Shown here piece after piece: positions 23,167-35,100 of a stretch of DNA of 64,000 nucleotides. Below the pieces are notes generated by a model. That model searched no databases, was not told the DNA's origin, and saw only the letters and a program-made list of their open reading frames with translations. The stretch lies in contig RWJK01001447.1 of the NCBI GenBank assembly GCA_004335835.1, positions 57,832-121,831 on the forward strand, given 5' to 3'. Made by a program: the position numbers and the translations under genes. Every line of letters starts with the position of its first letter. Position 1 is the stretch's first letter. This stretch comes from Scenedesmus sp. ARA3 (lineage: Eukaryota > Chlorophyta > Chlorophyceae > Sphaeropleales > Scenedesmaceae).

Positions 23167-25619
23167 ATGCCGGTGGTAGTAGACGAGAGTAATGGCATGG
23201 AGAAGCTCGTGCTCAAGAGCGAGCAGGTGGGGGCATCAGCAATATGCTTGCACCTGCTGCTGCAGTGCAGCAGCTGCTGGTGCTGCCTGTGACCAGGCCC
23301 TCATGCGTCTGTATCACTTGTAGGGAGCAATAGCAGAGGTGTACCTGCACGGAGCGCACGTAGTGTCATGGCAGGACGCTACTGGCAAGGTAAACGAAAG
23401 TATTGCAGCAGTTTCCACTGCCCATCCAAGCGCCAGCGGCGCAACATGCATTGGCAGTGTAGAACGTGCTTGATGCAGCGACTTCTGTTGTTACTGCAGG
23501 ACTTGATGTTCACCAGCAAGCAGGCCATCTTCAAGCCACCCAAGGCCATCAGGTACCCACAGCTCCTGCAACCAGCCATGCAGTTGCATGGCACGCCACC
23601 CCCCGCTGGGCACCCCTTCCTTGCTGCTGCTGTGTCGCCTGCTTGCATGCTGCAAAGACAAAATGCACACTACCAAGCCATTTTGCAGCACCCCGTGTCA
23701 GGCAGGCCTGTCTTGCCAGAGCATGCTCTCAGCTATGCACGCGTACATGTGCAAGCTACTACTGCGACTTCAAATACTTCAATGCATGTTGCTGCAGGGG
23801 TGGCGTGCCTGTGTGCTTCCCCCAGTTTGGCCAGCTGGGGCCGCTAGGGCAGCACGGGTTCGCGCGCAACACAAAGTTTGACCTGCTGCAGGAGACAGCC
23901 GACAGCGCAACACTGGTAGGGCGCCAGCATTGGCGGGGCATGCAGCGGCAGTGGAAGTGTGTGTGGCTAGCAGCGGCAGAAGCTAAGGCCTAATGCCAAA
24001 GCAACTTCATCTGTGCTTGCTGCATGGCATGCTAGTCACTGTTGCAGTCAGTGCTCTTTAGAAACTGCTGCAGCAACCGCACATAGGTGCGGTAGGGCTG
24101 TCCTGCTCATTGTATCAGCAGACAGCCGCCACATTTGCCACATCCCCTGGCGTGTCCTTTCAGTACTTGCCAATCGTGCACTCCAGAACTGGTTTGCTTG
24201 TACAGTTGCCCACTCCCTACCCACGCTGTGGTGTGTTCTCTTGCTTTACCTCCTAAGCATCTTCTGCTGCTGCTGACTTGTGTGCTGCTGCCAGGTGTTG
24301 AAGGCGGTTGGTGATGAGGATGAAAAGTACCCCTACCCCTTTGAGCTGACTGTGCGCGTGCAGCTGGGCCAGCAGGGCCACGCACCCACCTTCACTCAGG
24401 AGGTGGCAGCAAACAACACAGGTCAGCAGGATTGTCCTGTGCGCTTTTGGCAGTCAAATGGCCGGCAGCCACAGCTGCTTGGCATGTGTGTTGTTAGCAT
24501 ATGGGGCAGAGGCTGCAGCCTGTGAGCTGCTGCAACCAAGCCCACATGGCGCGTACTTTGTTGGGTTTGGTTTCCTGTATCAGTGGTGTACCTCGAGCAT
24601 GCCTGCAGCTGCAGCAACTTTGGCGGCTCTTCGCATGTGGCACCCCAGTAATCACAAGTACACCATCGTTTCAACTGTCACTGGCTTTGCATGACATATC
24701 GTTGTGTTTTGGCCAAACTACTGTGGCACGCTGCCATTGCAGGCAGCGAGGAGATGTCCTTCACAGCAGCGCTGCACACCTACTTCAAGATCAGCGCCAT
24801 CGGCAATGTAGCTGTGTCAGGGCTGGACGGGGTGACGTACACGGACAGCCTGCAGGGCGGTCAACGCATGCAGCAGTCTGGTGATGTTATCTTTGACCAG
24901 GAGGTTGACCGCATCTACCTGGCAGTGCCGGACTCTGGGGTGCAGGTGGGGTGGAAGCTTGAGCTGAGAAGGTGCGTGATGTGTTGGCATGCTACAGGGC
25001 GTCCATAGCCATGCATTACTGCCACTGCTGCTGGGTGCAGCTGTATAGCCTGATCACATTCTCACAGGCTTTTGTATCCACCTAGGTATCCACGTGCAGT
25101 AGCTGCCTGCCTGTCTGCCTGCATGGCTGCGGACTGTCTGCCCGCCTGCCTGCCTGCAGATCAGCGACAGCGGCAGTGGTGCTGTGTTTGAGGTGCACAA
25201 GGCTGGGTTCCCTGACGCTGTGGTGTGGAACCCCTGGGTGGCCAAGGCGCAGGCCATGGCCGACTTTGGGGACGAGGAGTACAAGGTGAGACACAGGGGC
25301 TTGCACGACGGACATTATGCATGTCCAGTGTTGCAGGAAACAATGCGTTGGTGGATGTTGGCAGCAGTTTCATAGAGAGAAGCGGTGCCTGCCTGTTTTT
25401 GCGCAGCTGACAAGCATGAACTGAATTTCAAAGCGCGTGCTCTCCGCACTTAGTCTATCATCCGTCAGCAAAAATGAGTGCAAGCTGCTGCTGCTGCTGC
25501 TGCTGCTGCTGCAGGAGATGCTGTGCATTGAGCCCGCAGTCGCTGGCTCTGGTCCTTACAAGCTGGCCCCTGGCGAGACATGGAGCGGCAGCCAGACGCT
25601 GGTGTACAAGGCTGCATAG
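23167..25619 (+). CDS. Glucose-6-phosphate 1-epimerase-like (aldose 1-epimerase family)
   Basis: Members interconvert alpha- and beta-hexose 6-phosphates (EC 5.1.3.15 for the YeaD-type group). Exon 1 (23167-23226) encodes MPVVVDESNGMEKLVLKSEQ. Exon 2 (23324-23389) encodes GAIAEVYLHGAHVVSWQ. Later exons give FTSKQAIFKPPKAIR, RGGVPVCFPQFG with QHGFAR, YPFELTVRVQL, FTAALHTYFKI, VVWNPWVAKAQAM and MLCIEPAVAG, ending LVYKAA. The two histidines (QHGFAR, ALHTYF) and the glutamate in CIEPA are at the family's catalytic positions, so the enzyme appears intact. No transit peptide is visible, which suggests a cytosolic protein. The last intron ends in a (CTG)n tract running into the acceptor. A candidate polyadenylation TGTAA lies at 25706-25710. 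Confidence 0.9.
25485..25513 (+). repeat. (CTG)n tract at a 3' splice site
   Basis: About nine CTG units end directly in the CAG acceptor of the last epimerase exon and replace an ordinary pyrimidine tract. Confidence 0.85.
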
Positions 25620-25849
25620 GCTGCAGGAGAGTTGACTGGGAGGTTGACCGGCACTGCTGCTGACACGGACCAAAGCAGGCAGGGTTCGTGAGGAGTTGAA
25701 AGACTTGTAATGCGCGCTGGGTGGTGAATCTTGTCGTGAACTTGAGCGTACGATTGCTGGTTCTCAGCCACAAGTCGGTGGGCTGATCGCATTGAAGAGC
25801 GCTCCTTTCAAAACCTGCATTTGTTGAGTTGTAATCAAATCCGTTCAAT

Positions 25850-28725
25850 ATGCAAACGCGAGTGCAAACATCGGGAACACGGCTGGCACGGCAACACAAT
25901 GCTACAACGGCAGCAGCAGTAGTCAGGCTACACAGCAGCAGCAGCAGCAGCAGCAGCAGGCTCAGGGCAGTGCCAGTAGAGGACGAGCAGCAGATACCAG
26001 CAGGAGCAGCGAACGTAAGTAGCAGCACAATGAGGTTAATAGGACGCTCAGCAGCACGCCTTTCAACGACAGTAGACGTCTGCCTGACGTGCACATGTGC
26101 AGCCAGCTGAGGGGCTGCCCGTGGGGGCTGCAAGCATATGTCAAGAATTACTTGTCATGCTCCCAGGACTCTGAGCTCCTGCTGATTCTGTGCAGGTGTT
26201 GGAGCAAGTGCGGGTGGTGCTGGTAGCACCCAAGACGCCTGCAAACATTGGGGCTGTGGCACGTGCCTGTGCCAACTTTGAGGTGCGCCTGCCAGCCGGA
26301 CCAGGCACTCCACAGCAGCAGGCAATACCTAACATGCAGCTGTTCGAGCTCACTACCTTCAAGCCTTACAGCAATGTCACATGTCATGCAGACCACCAGC
26401 CTGTGGGTGGTGGCTCCCCGGTGCGATCCTTATGATGGCGAAGTTGAAAAGGTGGGTGGCCATCCGCAGCAGTTGCGGAGTGTCTATTCAGCTGTCACAG
26501 CTATGCTAGAGTGCAAACAAAGCAGCTGCAGCATGCTGCCATCAGACCTATCAATAGGTGCATGCAAGACAGGAACGATGCACGGCTGCTCTGATTCGCT
26601 GGGCAGCAACTGCTTCAGGCACTGCCGGTGCAGCAGATGTGCCACCAACGCACACACTGTCTGTCTTTCTGTAGCGATTTGAGCACTTGCTGCCATGCTT
26701 TTTGCTGCGACGGTGCTGATTAACCAACTATGACTGGGACGCTGGTGCTGCAGCTATCAAACGTGTTGTGGTGCTGCTCTGTGTCGTCAGGTTGCCTGTG
26801 GCCCAGAGGTATTGAAGCGCATGACTGTGGTTGACGACTTGCAGCAGGCGCTGAGTGACACCATAGGTGGGGGAGCACAACAGGTCCTAGCACCCCGCTG
26901 CATCCCATCATGCAGCCTTCTGTGCTTAACCCAAGCTTGACAGTATTATGCACACCGCTCTGCTTCCTTCGCTCGCTTCCAGCATCTTGCCGGCTGTTGT
27001 TTCAGTGCGTGCGTGCATGGTGATTGCTTGTCACGTGCAGCTCAAACACAGCTGCTGACTGTGCTGCTGCAGGCAGCGTGGGGTTCACCAGGCGGGCAGG
27101 TGCCACCAGGTACACACATGGCAGCATGGCAGAGCTGCTGCAGAAGTACCCAGCAGCCATTGCAGCCCTGGACCCAGCACTACACGCCAGCCAGCAGCAG
27201 CAGCAGCAGCAGCAGCAACAAGGGCAGCAGGATAGTGTACTAGGTGAGCCACGGCTGACGCCGACAGAGGGACGTTAGCTTTGAGAGAGACGAGCCGCTT
27301 TCACATACAAATACTCATCTGCATGTCAGAGAACCATACACTTTTTGCGGTGCCTCACCCTAATCCATGTCACAAAGTACAGGAGGGTGCAGATCGTTGT
27401 AAGCTGCCCCTTGCACTATCAGCCACCAGCAACTCATCTTGCCCCACAGCCCAGCCTGCAACACATCACCGTATTCTTCCACAGGCAACACACCCTGCCG
27501 TAACCGTTTCACCACCTTCTTTGTCACCGCCAGGTCAAACCGCGCTGGTGTTTGGGCGTGAGGAGTCAGGCCTAACCGAGGCCGAGCTGCGGCTATGCCG
27601 CCACTCCTGCGCCATCCCCACCGGCCGCATCCAGGGCAGCATGAACCTGAGCCACGCAGTGGCGGTGGTGCTGGCCGGCCTGTTTGAGCGGCGGCTGGCG
27701 CTGCTGGGGCTGGCTGACCTGGGCATAGAGGTGTCAGGTGGGTAGCTGTGCAGCAGCAGCAGCAGTAGTAGCAGCAGCAGCAGCAGCAGCAGGGTGGTTT
27801 ACGGTAGCTGATTGGTGGGTTCTTGGAGGCTGGTGGTTGGCAGCAAAAGCACACATGCGATGCGCGCACCTTACAGTGCAAACAATCGTGTTTGGTTGTG
27901 CGCTGGTGTTGCGGATGTGATCTGCTGGGGCTGGCTGACCTGGTCATAGAGGTGTCAGGTGGGCTGTGGCATGGTGGCTGCTTTGTGGGAGCTTGGAGGC
28001 TGCTGATTGGCAGCAGGAAATTCGCATGTGATGTACGCACCTTGCAGTGCGAACTGTACGTGTTTAGGCGTGCGCTGATGTTGGGCATGTGGGCTGGCGA
28101 CACGCTGACATGTACTGCAAAGGCATGAAGGTGTAGCCAGCATCGATCTTTCAGTGATGACGGTCATCACGCCTGCTCCTCCTGCATGCACAAAGCTTGG
28201 CTAGACAGCAAAATTATGTCCGTGTGCACCTGACTGCTGTGCTGCAGGCAAGCAAGAGTCCTGGGAGGGCCTGCAGCCTGCAGCTGCCTCAGAGCTGTCA
28301 GCACTCCTGGCCAAGGTTTCTGCCATTGCTAAGAGCGTTGGGATGAGCGGGAACGACAGCAGGGGCGGCGGCGCGCAGGGCAGCCACGGCAGGCGGCGGC
28401 TGCCGCTGGGCCACATCCGGGCCATCCTGTCACGTGCACAGGCCAACACCTGGGTGGGCACCATGCTGCTGCTGCTGCTGCTGCGGATGCCTCTGGTTGC
28501 TTTGCTGCTGCTGCTGCTGCACGTAGCGTTCGACTTGCTGGCATGCTTGTAAATTATGCTCAGCAAGCACCTGGTGCATCAGGCGATGGGTATTCTGACT
28601 CGTGTATGCTTGCTTTGTGCTGCTTGCAGGAGGTGCGCTCCCTGCATGGCCTGGCATCTGCAGTGCTGAAGCACGTGAAGGAAGACACGACAGCAGATAG
28701 TGGAGACGGCACGAGCAGCAGCTAG
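25850..28725 (+). CDS. SpoU-family RNA 2'-O-methyltransferase (TrmJ/TrmH group 1-like)
   Basis: Exon 1 (25850-26014) encodes a Ser/Arg/Thr-rich organelle-targeting-like leader. The next exon opens in phase with VLEQVRVVLVAPKTPANIGAVARACANFE, the substrate loop with the conserved Asn and Arg of SpoU enzymes. Later exons include a helical segment, a Gln-rich insert (CAG run near 27192-27215), then the SAM-binding knot: TALVFGREESGLTEAEL, CAIPTGRIQGSMNLSHAVAVVLAGLFERR. The knot motifs (GRExxGLT, SxNLSxAV) are intact. TrmJ-type proteins methylate ribose 2'-OH in tRNA; the exact substrate is not deducible. The C-terminus ends DSGDGTSSS. The exon tail ending near 27736 is tandemly duplicated in the following intron. 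A candidate TGTAA lies at 28804-28808. Confidence 0.9.
27700..28092 (+). repeat. Tandem duplication of exon tail plus intron in the SpoU gene
   Basis: The exon end CTGCTGGGGCTGGCTGACCT at 27701 recurs at 27922, with the same downstream GAGGTGTCAGGTGGG. The following intron sequence is also paired: TTGGAGGCTG at 27823 and 27993, and a GCGCACCTTACAGTGC-like segment near 27865 and 28035. Copy one is longer, mainly because of a (CAG)n expansion at about 27752-27792. Confidence 0.85.
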
Positions 28726-29152
28726 TGTCTAACGTGTTGAGGCATTGAGGCAGGGATTCAGGCACTTGTCAGAGCCCTCCGTGACTTGATGATGCTGGAT
28801 CACTGTAAGTTTGGATGGCTGGTACAACTGTACTGCTCCGGCAACATGAGCCACTTCCAGCCTACAACTCCGCACCCGGCTCTGTCTGCGGTTCGTTCGC
28901 CGTTCACAAGTACAACCAGGATCAGGGGTTGGTGTTTTTGGGCTGCACCCGAGCTGTACAGCACCTTGATTTGACTGTCTGACACTAACAGGGTTTGTCG
29001 ACAGCAGCAGACAGTCCTGAGCATCGACAGTTCTATTGCAACCGCTTAGATTAAGTTTTCGGGGTGGCCTGCGTTGAGTTGGGGAGGCATGTTGTGATCC
29101 AGCACAGCTCTCTGTCTTCATCGCGTTCACTGGCTTGCGCCTCTGACTTACG
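28726..29152. other. Intergenic region SpoU / beta-adaptin
   Basis: This holds the 3' UTR of the methyltransferase and the promoter of the beta-adaptin gene. No TATA box or other clear element is seen. Confidence 0.4.
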
Positions 29153-32100
29153 ATGGCCGATTCAAAGTATTTTTCCACCACTAAGAAGGGTGCGTAGCTG
29201 CGTCATAGCTGCTGAGCAGCCGTAAATTTGGCGGGTGCTGACAGTTGCCTGTGGGGGGTCCTGCTTCTGTGCTCCTGCAGGCGAGATCCATGAGCTCAAG
29301 GAGGAGCTCGCGAGCTTGGACCGCCCCAAGAAGAAGGAAGCAGTGAAGAAAGTCATTGCAGCGATGACAGTGGGCAAGGACGTGTCCATGCTGTTCCCCC
29401 ATGTTGTCAACTGCATGCAGACAGAGGACCTGGAGCTCAAGAAGCTGGTGTACCTGTACCTCATCAACTACGCCAAAACACAGCCTGATCTGGCTATCAT
29501 GGCAGTCAACACGTTTGTCAAGGTAAACAGCACTCCACAGCAATGCTGCACCTACAGGATGTGCTAACGAAGAACAGTAGCAGTACAGCACCTGCACTTG
29601 CGCTGCAGCAAGCACTTCACAGTTGTGCTGTTTTGTTCTTTCTTGCAGGACTCGCAAGAGCCTAACCCGCTGATCAGGGCTCTTGCAGTGCGCACCATGG
29701 GCTGCATCCGTGTGGACAAGATAACAGAGTATCTGTGCGACCCGCTGCAGCGCTGCCTCAAGGCAAGTGGCAGCAGCTGCTGCTGCAGTGGCAGTGGCAG
29801 TGACTGCTCACCCAGTAACAGCTGCAGCGGCATTGGCAGCGCTAAGCAGCTGTCGACATGGACGGGTGGCATGCTTTGCGTGCTTGTGCTGCTGTAGGTT
29901 TGTGGACACATGCAACAGGCAGGACAAATTGAGCATGCTTGTGCCAGCCTCCTGCAGTGTGCACAGCAAGCTGAGGAGTGCACAACCACATGCGTACAGC
30001 AGCTGACATGCGTAGCACTGCTTGCAGGACGATGACCCATACGTGCGCAAGACAGCAGCGGTGTGCGTTGCCAAGCTGTTTGACATCAACCCGGAGCTGG
30101 TGGAGGACAGGGGCTTCCTGGACATGCTGCGGGTGCGCAGCAGCGGCAGCAGCATAGCAAGCAGCAGGGGGGCACAGCAAGCGGCAACGGCGCAGCAAGC
30201 AGCAGCAGCAGCACGTCGACCAGCAGTGGCACAGCGAACGGCAGCAGCACAGCGAGTGGTAGCTGCACTGGCAAAGCAACTCGGCAGCAACAGCAGCAGC
30301 GGCGACAGGAGGAGCACAGGAGGCAGCAGACGGAGGCATTGTAGGCAGCAACGCCAAAGCAAATGACGACAGCAGTTGCTCTTGGAGGAGTGCACGCGCC
30401 CTCCGCAGCAGGAGCAGATAGCTGTGCGCTGCGGTGCATGGTGTAATAGCAGCAACTGCAGCAGTCGCCTGCCAGGCAGCCTTTGCCTACCACACAGGGC
30501 AGCCGTGCTTTTGTTGTCCAGCTAGACACCACCCGCAGCAGCAAAATTGAGCATGCAAGCTGAGTGTATGGCTGCTTCGTCTGCTTGCTGCTACTTGCTG
30601 CTGCTGCTGCTGCTGCTGCTGCCGCAGGACATGCTGTCTGACGCCAACCCCATGGTGGTGGCGAATGCGCTGGCAGCGCTGCAGGAGATCCAGGAGATCA
30701 GCGGCAAGGAGGTGCTGCAGATCACCAGCCACATGCTGTTCAAGCTGCTGGCAGCGCTCAATGAGTGCACAGAGTGGGGCCAGGTGCGCGGCAGCGCGGG
30801 CGGGGGTTGCAGCGGCGGCAGCAAGTGGTTGCAGGGGTGTGGCGGGGTGTATATGATTGCATCGTAGATGCATGGTGCAGCATGCAAACATGGCTTTTGG
30901 TTGCAGACGTATCATCTGTACCAAGAGACAACTGAGCATGCATGTCTGTGACAGCAAGCAAGAAGTGGCTGCCTGCTTGCTTGGCTGCTCATAGTGCGTC
31001 TTGTATCCCCTTGCTGCTGCTGCTGCTGCTGAATCTGCCAGGTGTTCATCCTGGATGCGCTGGTGAGCTACCAGGTGCAGGACTCCAAGGACGCGGAAAA
31101 GATCGTGGAGAGGGTGCTGCCGCGCCTGCAGCACGTGAACTCAGCTGTGGTGCTGTCAGCTGCCAAGGTGCGGCCTTCGCTGCCAGCGAGCGTGTTGCTG
31201 CTGCTGCGGCGCGTACTCCTGTATGCGTCCTCACTGTGCCATGTCATCCTGCATCTGCAAGGTTCGATTGCATCGTCTCTCAGGCTGATAGGAGACGCAT
31301 TCGAACCGTGCAGATGCCGGATCACATGACAAGTGTGAGGGCGTGTGAGAGGGTGTGTGCGCAAAAGCTGTGCAGCTTGTCCCTATTTGCATGGCACAAG
31401 CTGCTGCCAACAGCTGCTGCATCTTCAGCATCATGCAATACGAACCCAACTGTCCAATCCATCACGCGTGCACCACCCCGCAGCTGCTGCGAGCGTTTGG
31501 CAACATCCATGGCTGCACCTACCGCAGGTGGTGCTGCATGATGAAGGGGGTTCTGCGTTTTTGTTGTGTCACTGCCGCTGCTGCTGGCGCAAGCCTATCC
31601 ACCAGCCCAACACATCAAACGTGCACCATCACCCACCTCACGCTTCTGCCTCTGCCTTCACACAGCTGCATCAGCTCAGCACACAACGCTGCATTCAAAC
31701 TCTTTTGTCTCATGCTGATACACGCACCGCAGGTGGTGCTGCGCATGATGTAGGAGGTGCTGCATCGTCGTCGCCACACATCACTGCTGCTGGCGCAAGC
31801 ATATAGCACACCTAAACATCGCTGCATATGTACCGCAGGTGGTGCTGCGCATGATGGAGGAGGCGCTGCATCTTCATCGCCACACATCACCTGCTGCTGC
31901 CGCAAGCATACAGCACACCTAAACATGGCTGCATATGTACCGCAGGTGGTGCTGCGCATGATGAAGGAAGTTCTGCATCTTTGTCACAGAATACTGCTAC
32001 TAAACTCTGCCGCCTCATGCTGCTGCACGCAATACAGGTGGTGCTGCGCATGATGGAGGAGGTGCGCAGCGAGGAGCTGGTCAAGGCGTGGAGCAAGAAG

Positions 32101-35100
32101 ATGGGCCCGCCGCTGGTCACGCTGCTGAGCGCGGAGCCGGAGGTGCAGTACGTGGCGCTGCGCAACATCAGCCTCATCGTGCAGCGCTGGCCCTCCATCC
32201 TGGCGAATGAGGTCAAGGTGGGGATGCTGCTGCTGCTGCTGCATGCGCGGGGATAGGAGCAGCGGAGGTGCTTATGCTTCTGTGCATGTGTTGTATGTTT
32301 GGCCGCAGGTGTGGTGGTGGAAGAGGTGACTTGGGTTGCTGAGGCTTGCTAGTGAAGGCAGGATGTGATGCTGGCAGCAGTATGTTGCAATTGGAGTGGG
32401 TTGTGCGGCTGCACGTCAGGCACGCTACTTGTGTGCTTGTGCTGCGGTGCAAGCCCTTTCAGTACGTTACAATGAGTGACATGTTCCACGTGTTTTTTTG
32501 GCTTGGCCGCTGACTGTTATGCCACGCAGGTCTTCTTCTGCAAGTACAACGACCCCATCTACGTGAAGATGGAGAAGCTGGAGATCATGATCGCGCTGGC
32601 CAGCGAGCGCAACATCGACCAGGTGCTGCTGGAGTTCAAGGAGTACGCGCAGGAGGTGGACGTGGACTTCGTGCGCAAGGTGAGGGGTAGGTTTTTGGCA
32701 TGTGTTTTAGATGCAGTGTTGAGTTCAAGTGCAGCAGGAGGTGGACGTGGACTTTGTGCGCAAGGTGAGTTGACGGCGGCAGCAGCAGGTGGGCAGTGGC
32801 TGCATGCAAAGACAGGGCAAGGGCAGGGCAAGGCAGCCATGCAGTCAGGCCAGGCGCACCCAGCACCAATACATGCTGGCAGGGCAGCCAGGCCAGACCT
32901 GCGTCAGCGCCGTCACAAGCATCCAGGGTAGCTAGGCTAGACGACTGAAGCATGAATATCGTTTCAAGCATGGATTTGCCGCGCGCAGTTAGCGTCCAGC
33001 CAGTGTCCAGCTGCGGCTAGTTTGAACTGCAATGAAAGGCTATCGCAGCGTTCTCCAGCCTTACCCAGCTTGTTGAGCTGCTGACACCCGTGTGCTTGTG
33101 TCCTGCTGTGCCAGGCTGTGCGCGCGATCGGGCGCTGCGCGGTGAGCCTTGAGAAGGCTGCGCAGCGCTGCATCAGCGTGCTGCTGGAGCTCATCCAGAC
33201 CAAGGTCAACTACGTGGTGCAGGAGGCGGTCATCGTCATCAAGGTGGGGCAAGCGCAGGCCACGCTGGCGGCTGTTGCGGCCGCAGGTTGGAAGGTGTGC
33301 CTGCACGTGCAGGTGCAGGCGCAGCTTGCGGCTGCTGTTTCCATTGCATGAGCAGTTGATGCTGCCACATGCTGCCGCGAAGGCAGCAGATTCTTTATAT
33401 ATTTCCTTGCTGCGCGCTGCAGCATGCCGCCGTTGGCTGGGATCAATGTGATTATGTGTCTTTTCTGGTGTTGCACCTCCTGCTTGCAGGACATCTTCCG
33501 CCGCTACCCCAACCAGTACGAGTCCATCATCGGGCAGCTGTGCGACAACCTGGAGTCGCTGGACGAGCCCGAGGCCAAGGCCAGCATGGTGTGGATCATC
33601 GGCGAGTACGCAGACCGCATCGACAATGCAGACGAGCTGCTGGAGACATTCCTGGAGACCTTCCCAGAGGAGACTGCCATGGTGCGCTGTGTTTTGTGTT
33701 ATGTTACGTTATGCTATGTTATGTATGTGGCAGATGAGGTGCTGCTGCTGCATGCATGTCTGCTCAGGGCTGCGCATGCGCAGGCTGCGTGCTGGCGTGC
33801 TTGCCATTGTGATTGCAGCTGCAGCTTTCTGCACTGGAGCCTCGCGTAGCGCTAGCTTTCTTATGCACAGCCTCTTCTGCATCAACCCTGCTGTGCCCAA
33901 CCACTCATCGCGCTGGCTCATTTCCTTGCTTATCGCTGCTGCCCGAGCAGGTCCAGCTTCAGCTGCTGACTGCCACGGTGAAGCTGTTCCTCAAGAAGCC
34001 CACAGACAGCGTGCAGCGCATGATCCAGCTGGTGCTGTCGGCAGCCACCAACGAGACAGACAACCCCGACCTGCGCGACAGGGCCTACGTGTACTGGCGC
34101 CTGCTCAGCACCGACCCTGAGGTGCGCAGGCGGCTGTGGCCCTTCGCTTAATGTTTTTTTGGGGAGCAGCACTGCAAGTGTCTGGAATTTCCAATGCGCA
34201 GATGCACCAGAGGACCTTGCTTATGTTTCCTCGTTCTGCGCATGCTGTGATATGCAACCCCTACTCTCATACCCTTTCTCTCTTGCCTGCCTTTGTTGCT
34301 ACTGTTACTGCCGCCAGGCTGCCAAGGACGTGGTGCTGGCCAACAAGCCGGTCATCACCGACGACTCCTCGCAGCTGGAGCCCGCGCTGCTCAAGGCGCT
34401 CATGGAGCAGATCAGCAGCCTGGCCAGCGTGTACCACAAGCCAGCAGACACCTTTGTCAGCAGGCAGCGGCTGGCAGTGCAGACCGTGGACACGCTGGCG
34501 GCAGCACGAAGCTTCGCAGAGGAGGATGTGGCAGCAGCAGCAGCTGCTCCACAGGTAGGTAGATAGAGGAGTTACATCTGTGAGTTCATGCGGCTGCGCC
34601 GCGACAGACACCTGGTCAAATAGGTAGCTGCCCCGCAGGTAGGCGTGCTGTCGAAGGCAGGTGGCAACAGACGTGCTGGCCGCAGACATACTCTGTTACG
34701 GTTGCTTAGAGGGTCTTACTGGGTGTCAGCTCTACATGATGCATGCTAGCTCCACTCACAAGTCAATGTAAGAACCTAGAGTAACCACCGGCATCCTGCT
34801 GTGTTGTGTGTTGTCTGCAGGCCACTGGCAATGGCGCCCCAGCAGCTGCTGCTGCTGCTGTCAGCTCAGCGCCTGTTGTTGACCTGCTGGGTGAAGACCT
34901 ACTAGGGGACAGCACGCCAGCAGCAGCACCAGCAGCGCCAGCAGCGACTCCAGGTGAGCTTGGGCAGATTAACAAGCAGTCTGCTGTATGCTTGTCTGTG
35001 TTTCGTGCGGTGACAGGCCTTCAACAACGCCTTTTCGAAACCGTCGGAGGCGGCACAAGTACGTGCATGCACACCACGCGTGGCAAGCGGGACGTTGTGG

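Noticed and set aside
31231..31338. tRNA gene or tRNA-derived SINE suggested by GGTTCGATTGC
   Set aside because: The T-loop-like word occurs in both arms of an inverted repeat and no A box, anticodon arm or cloverleaf can be drawn.
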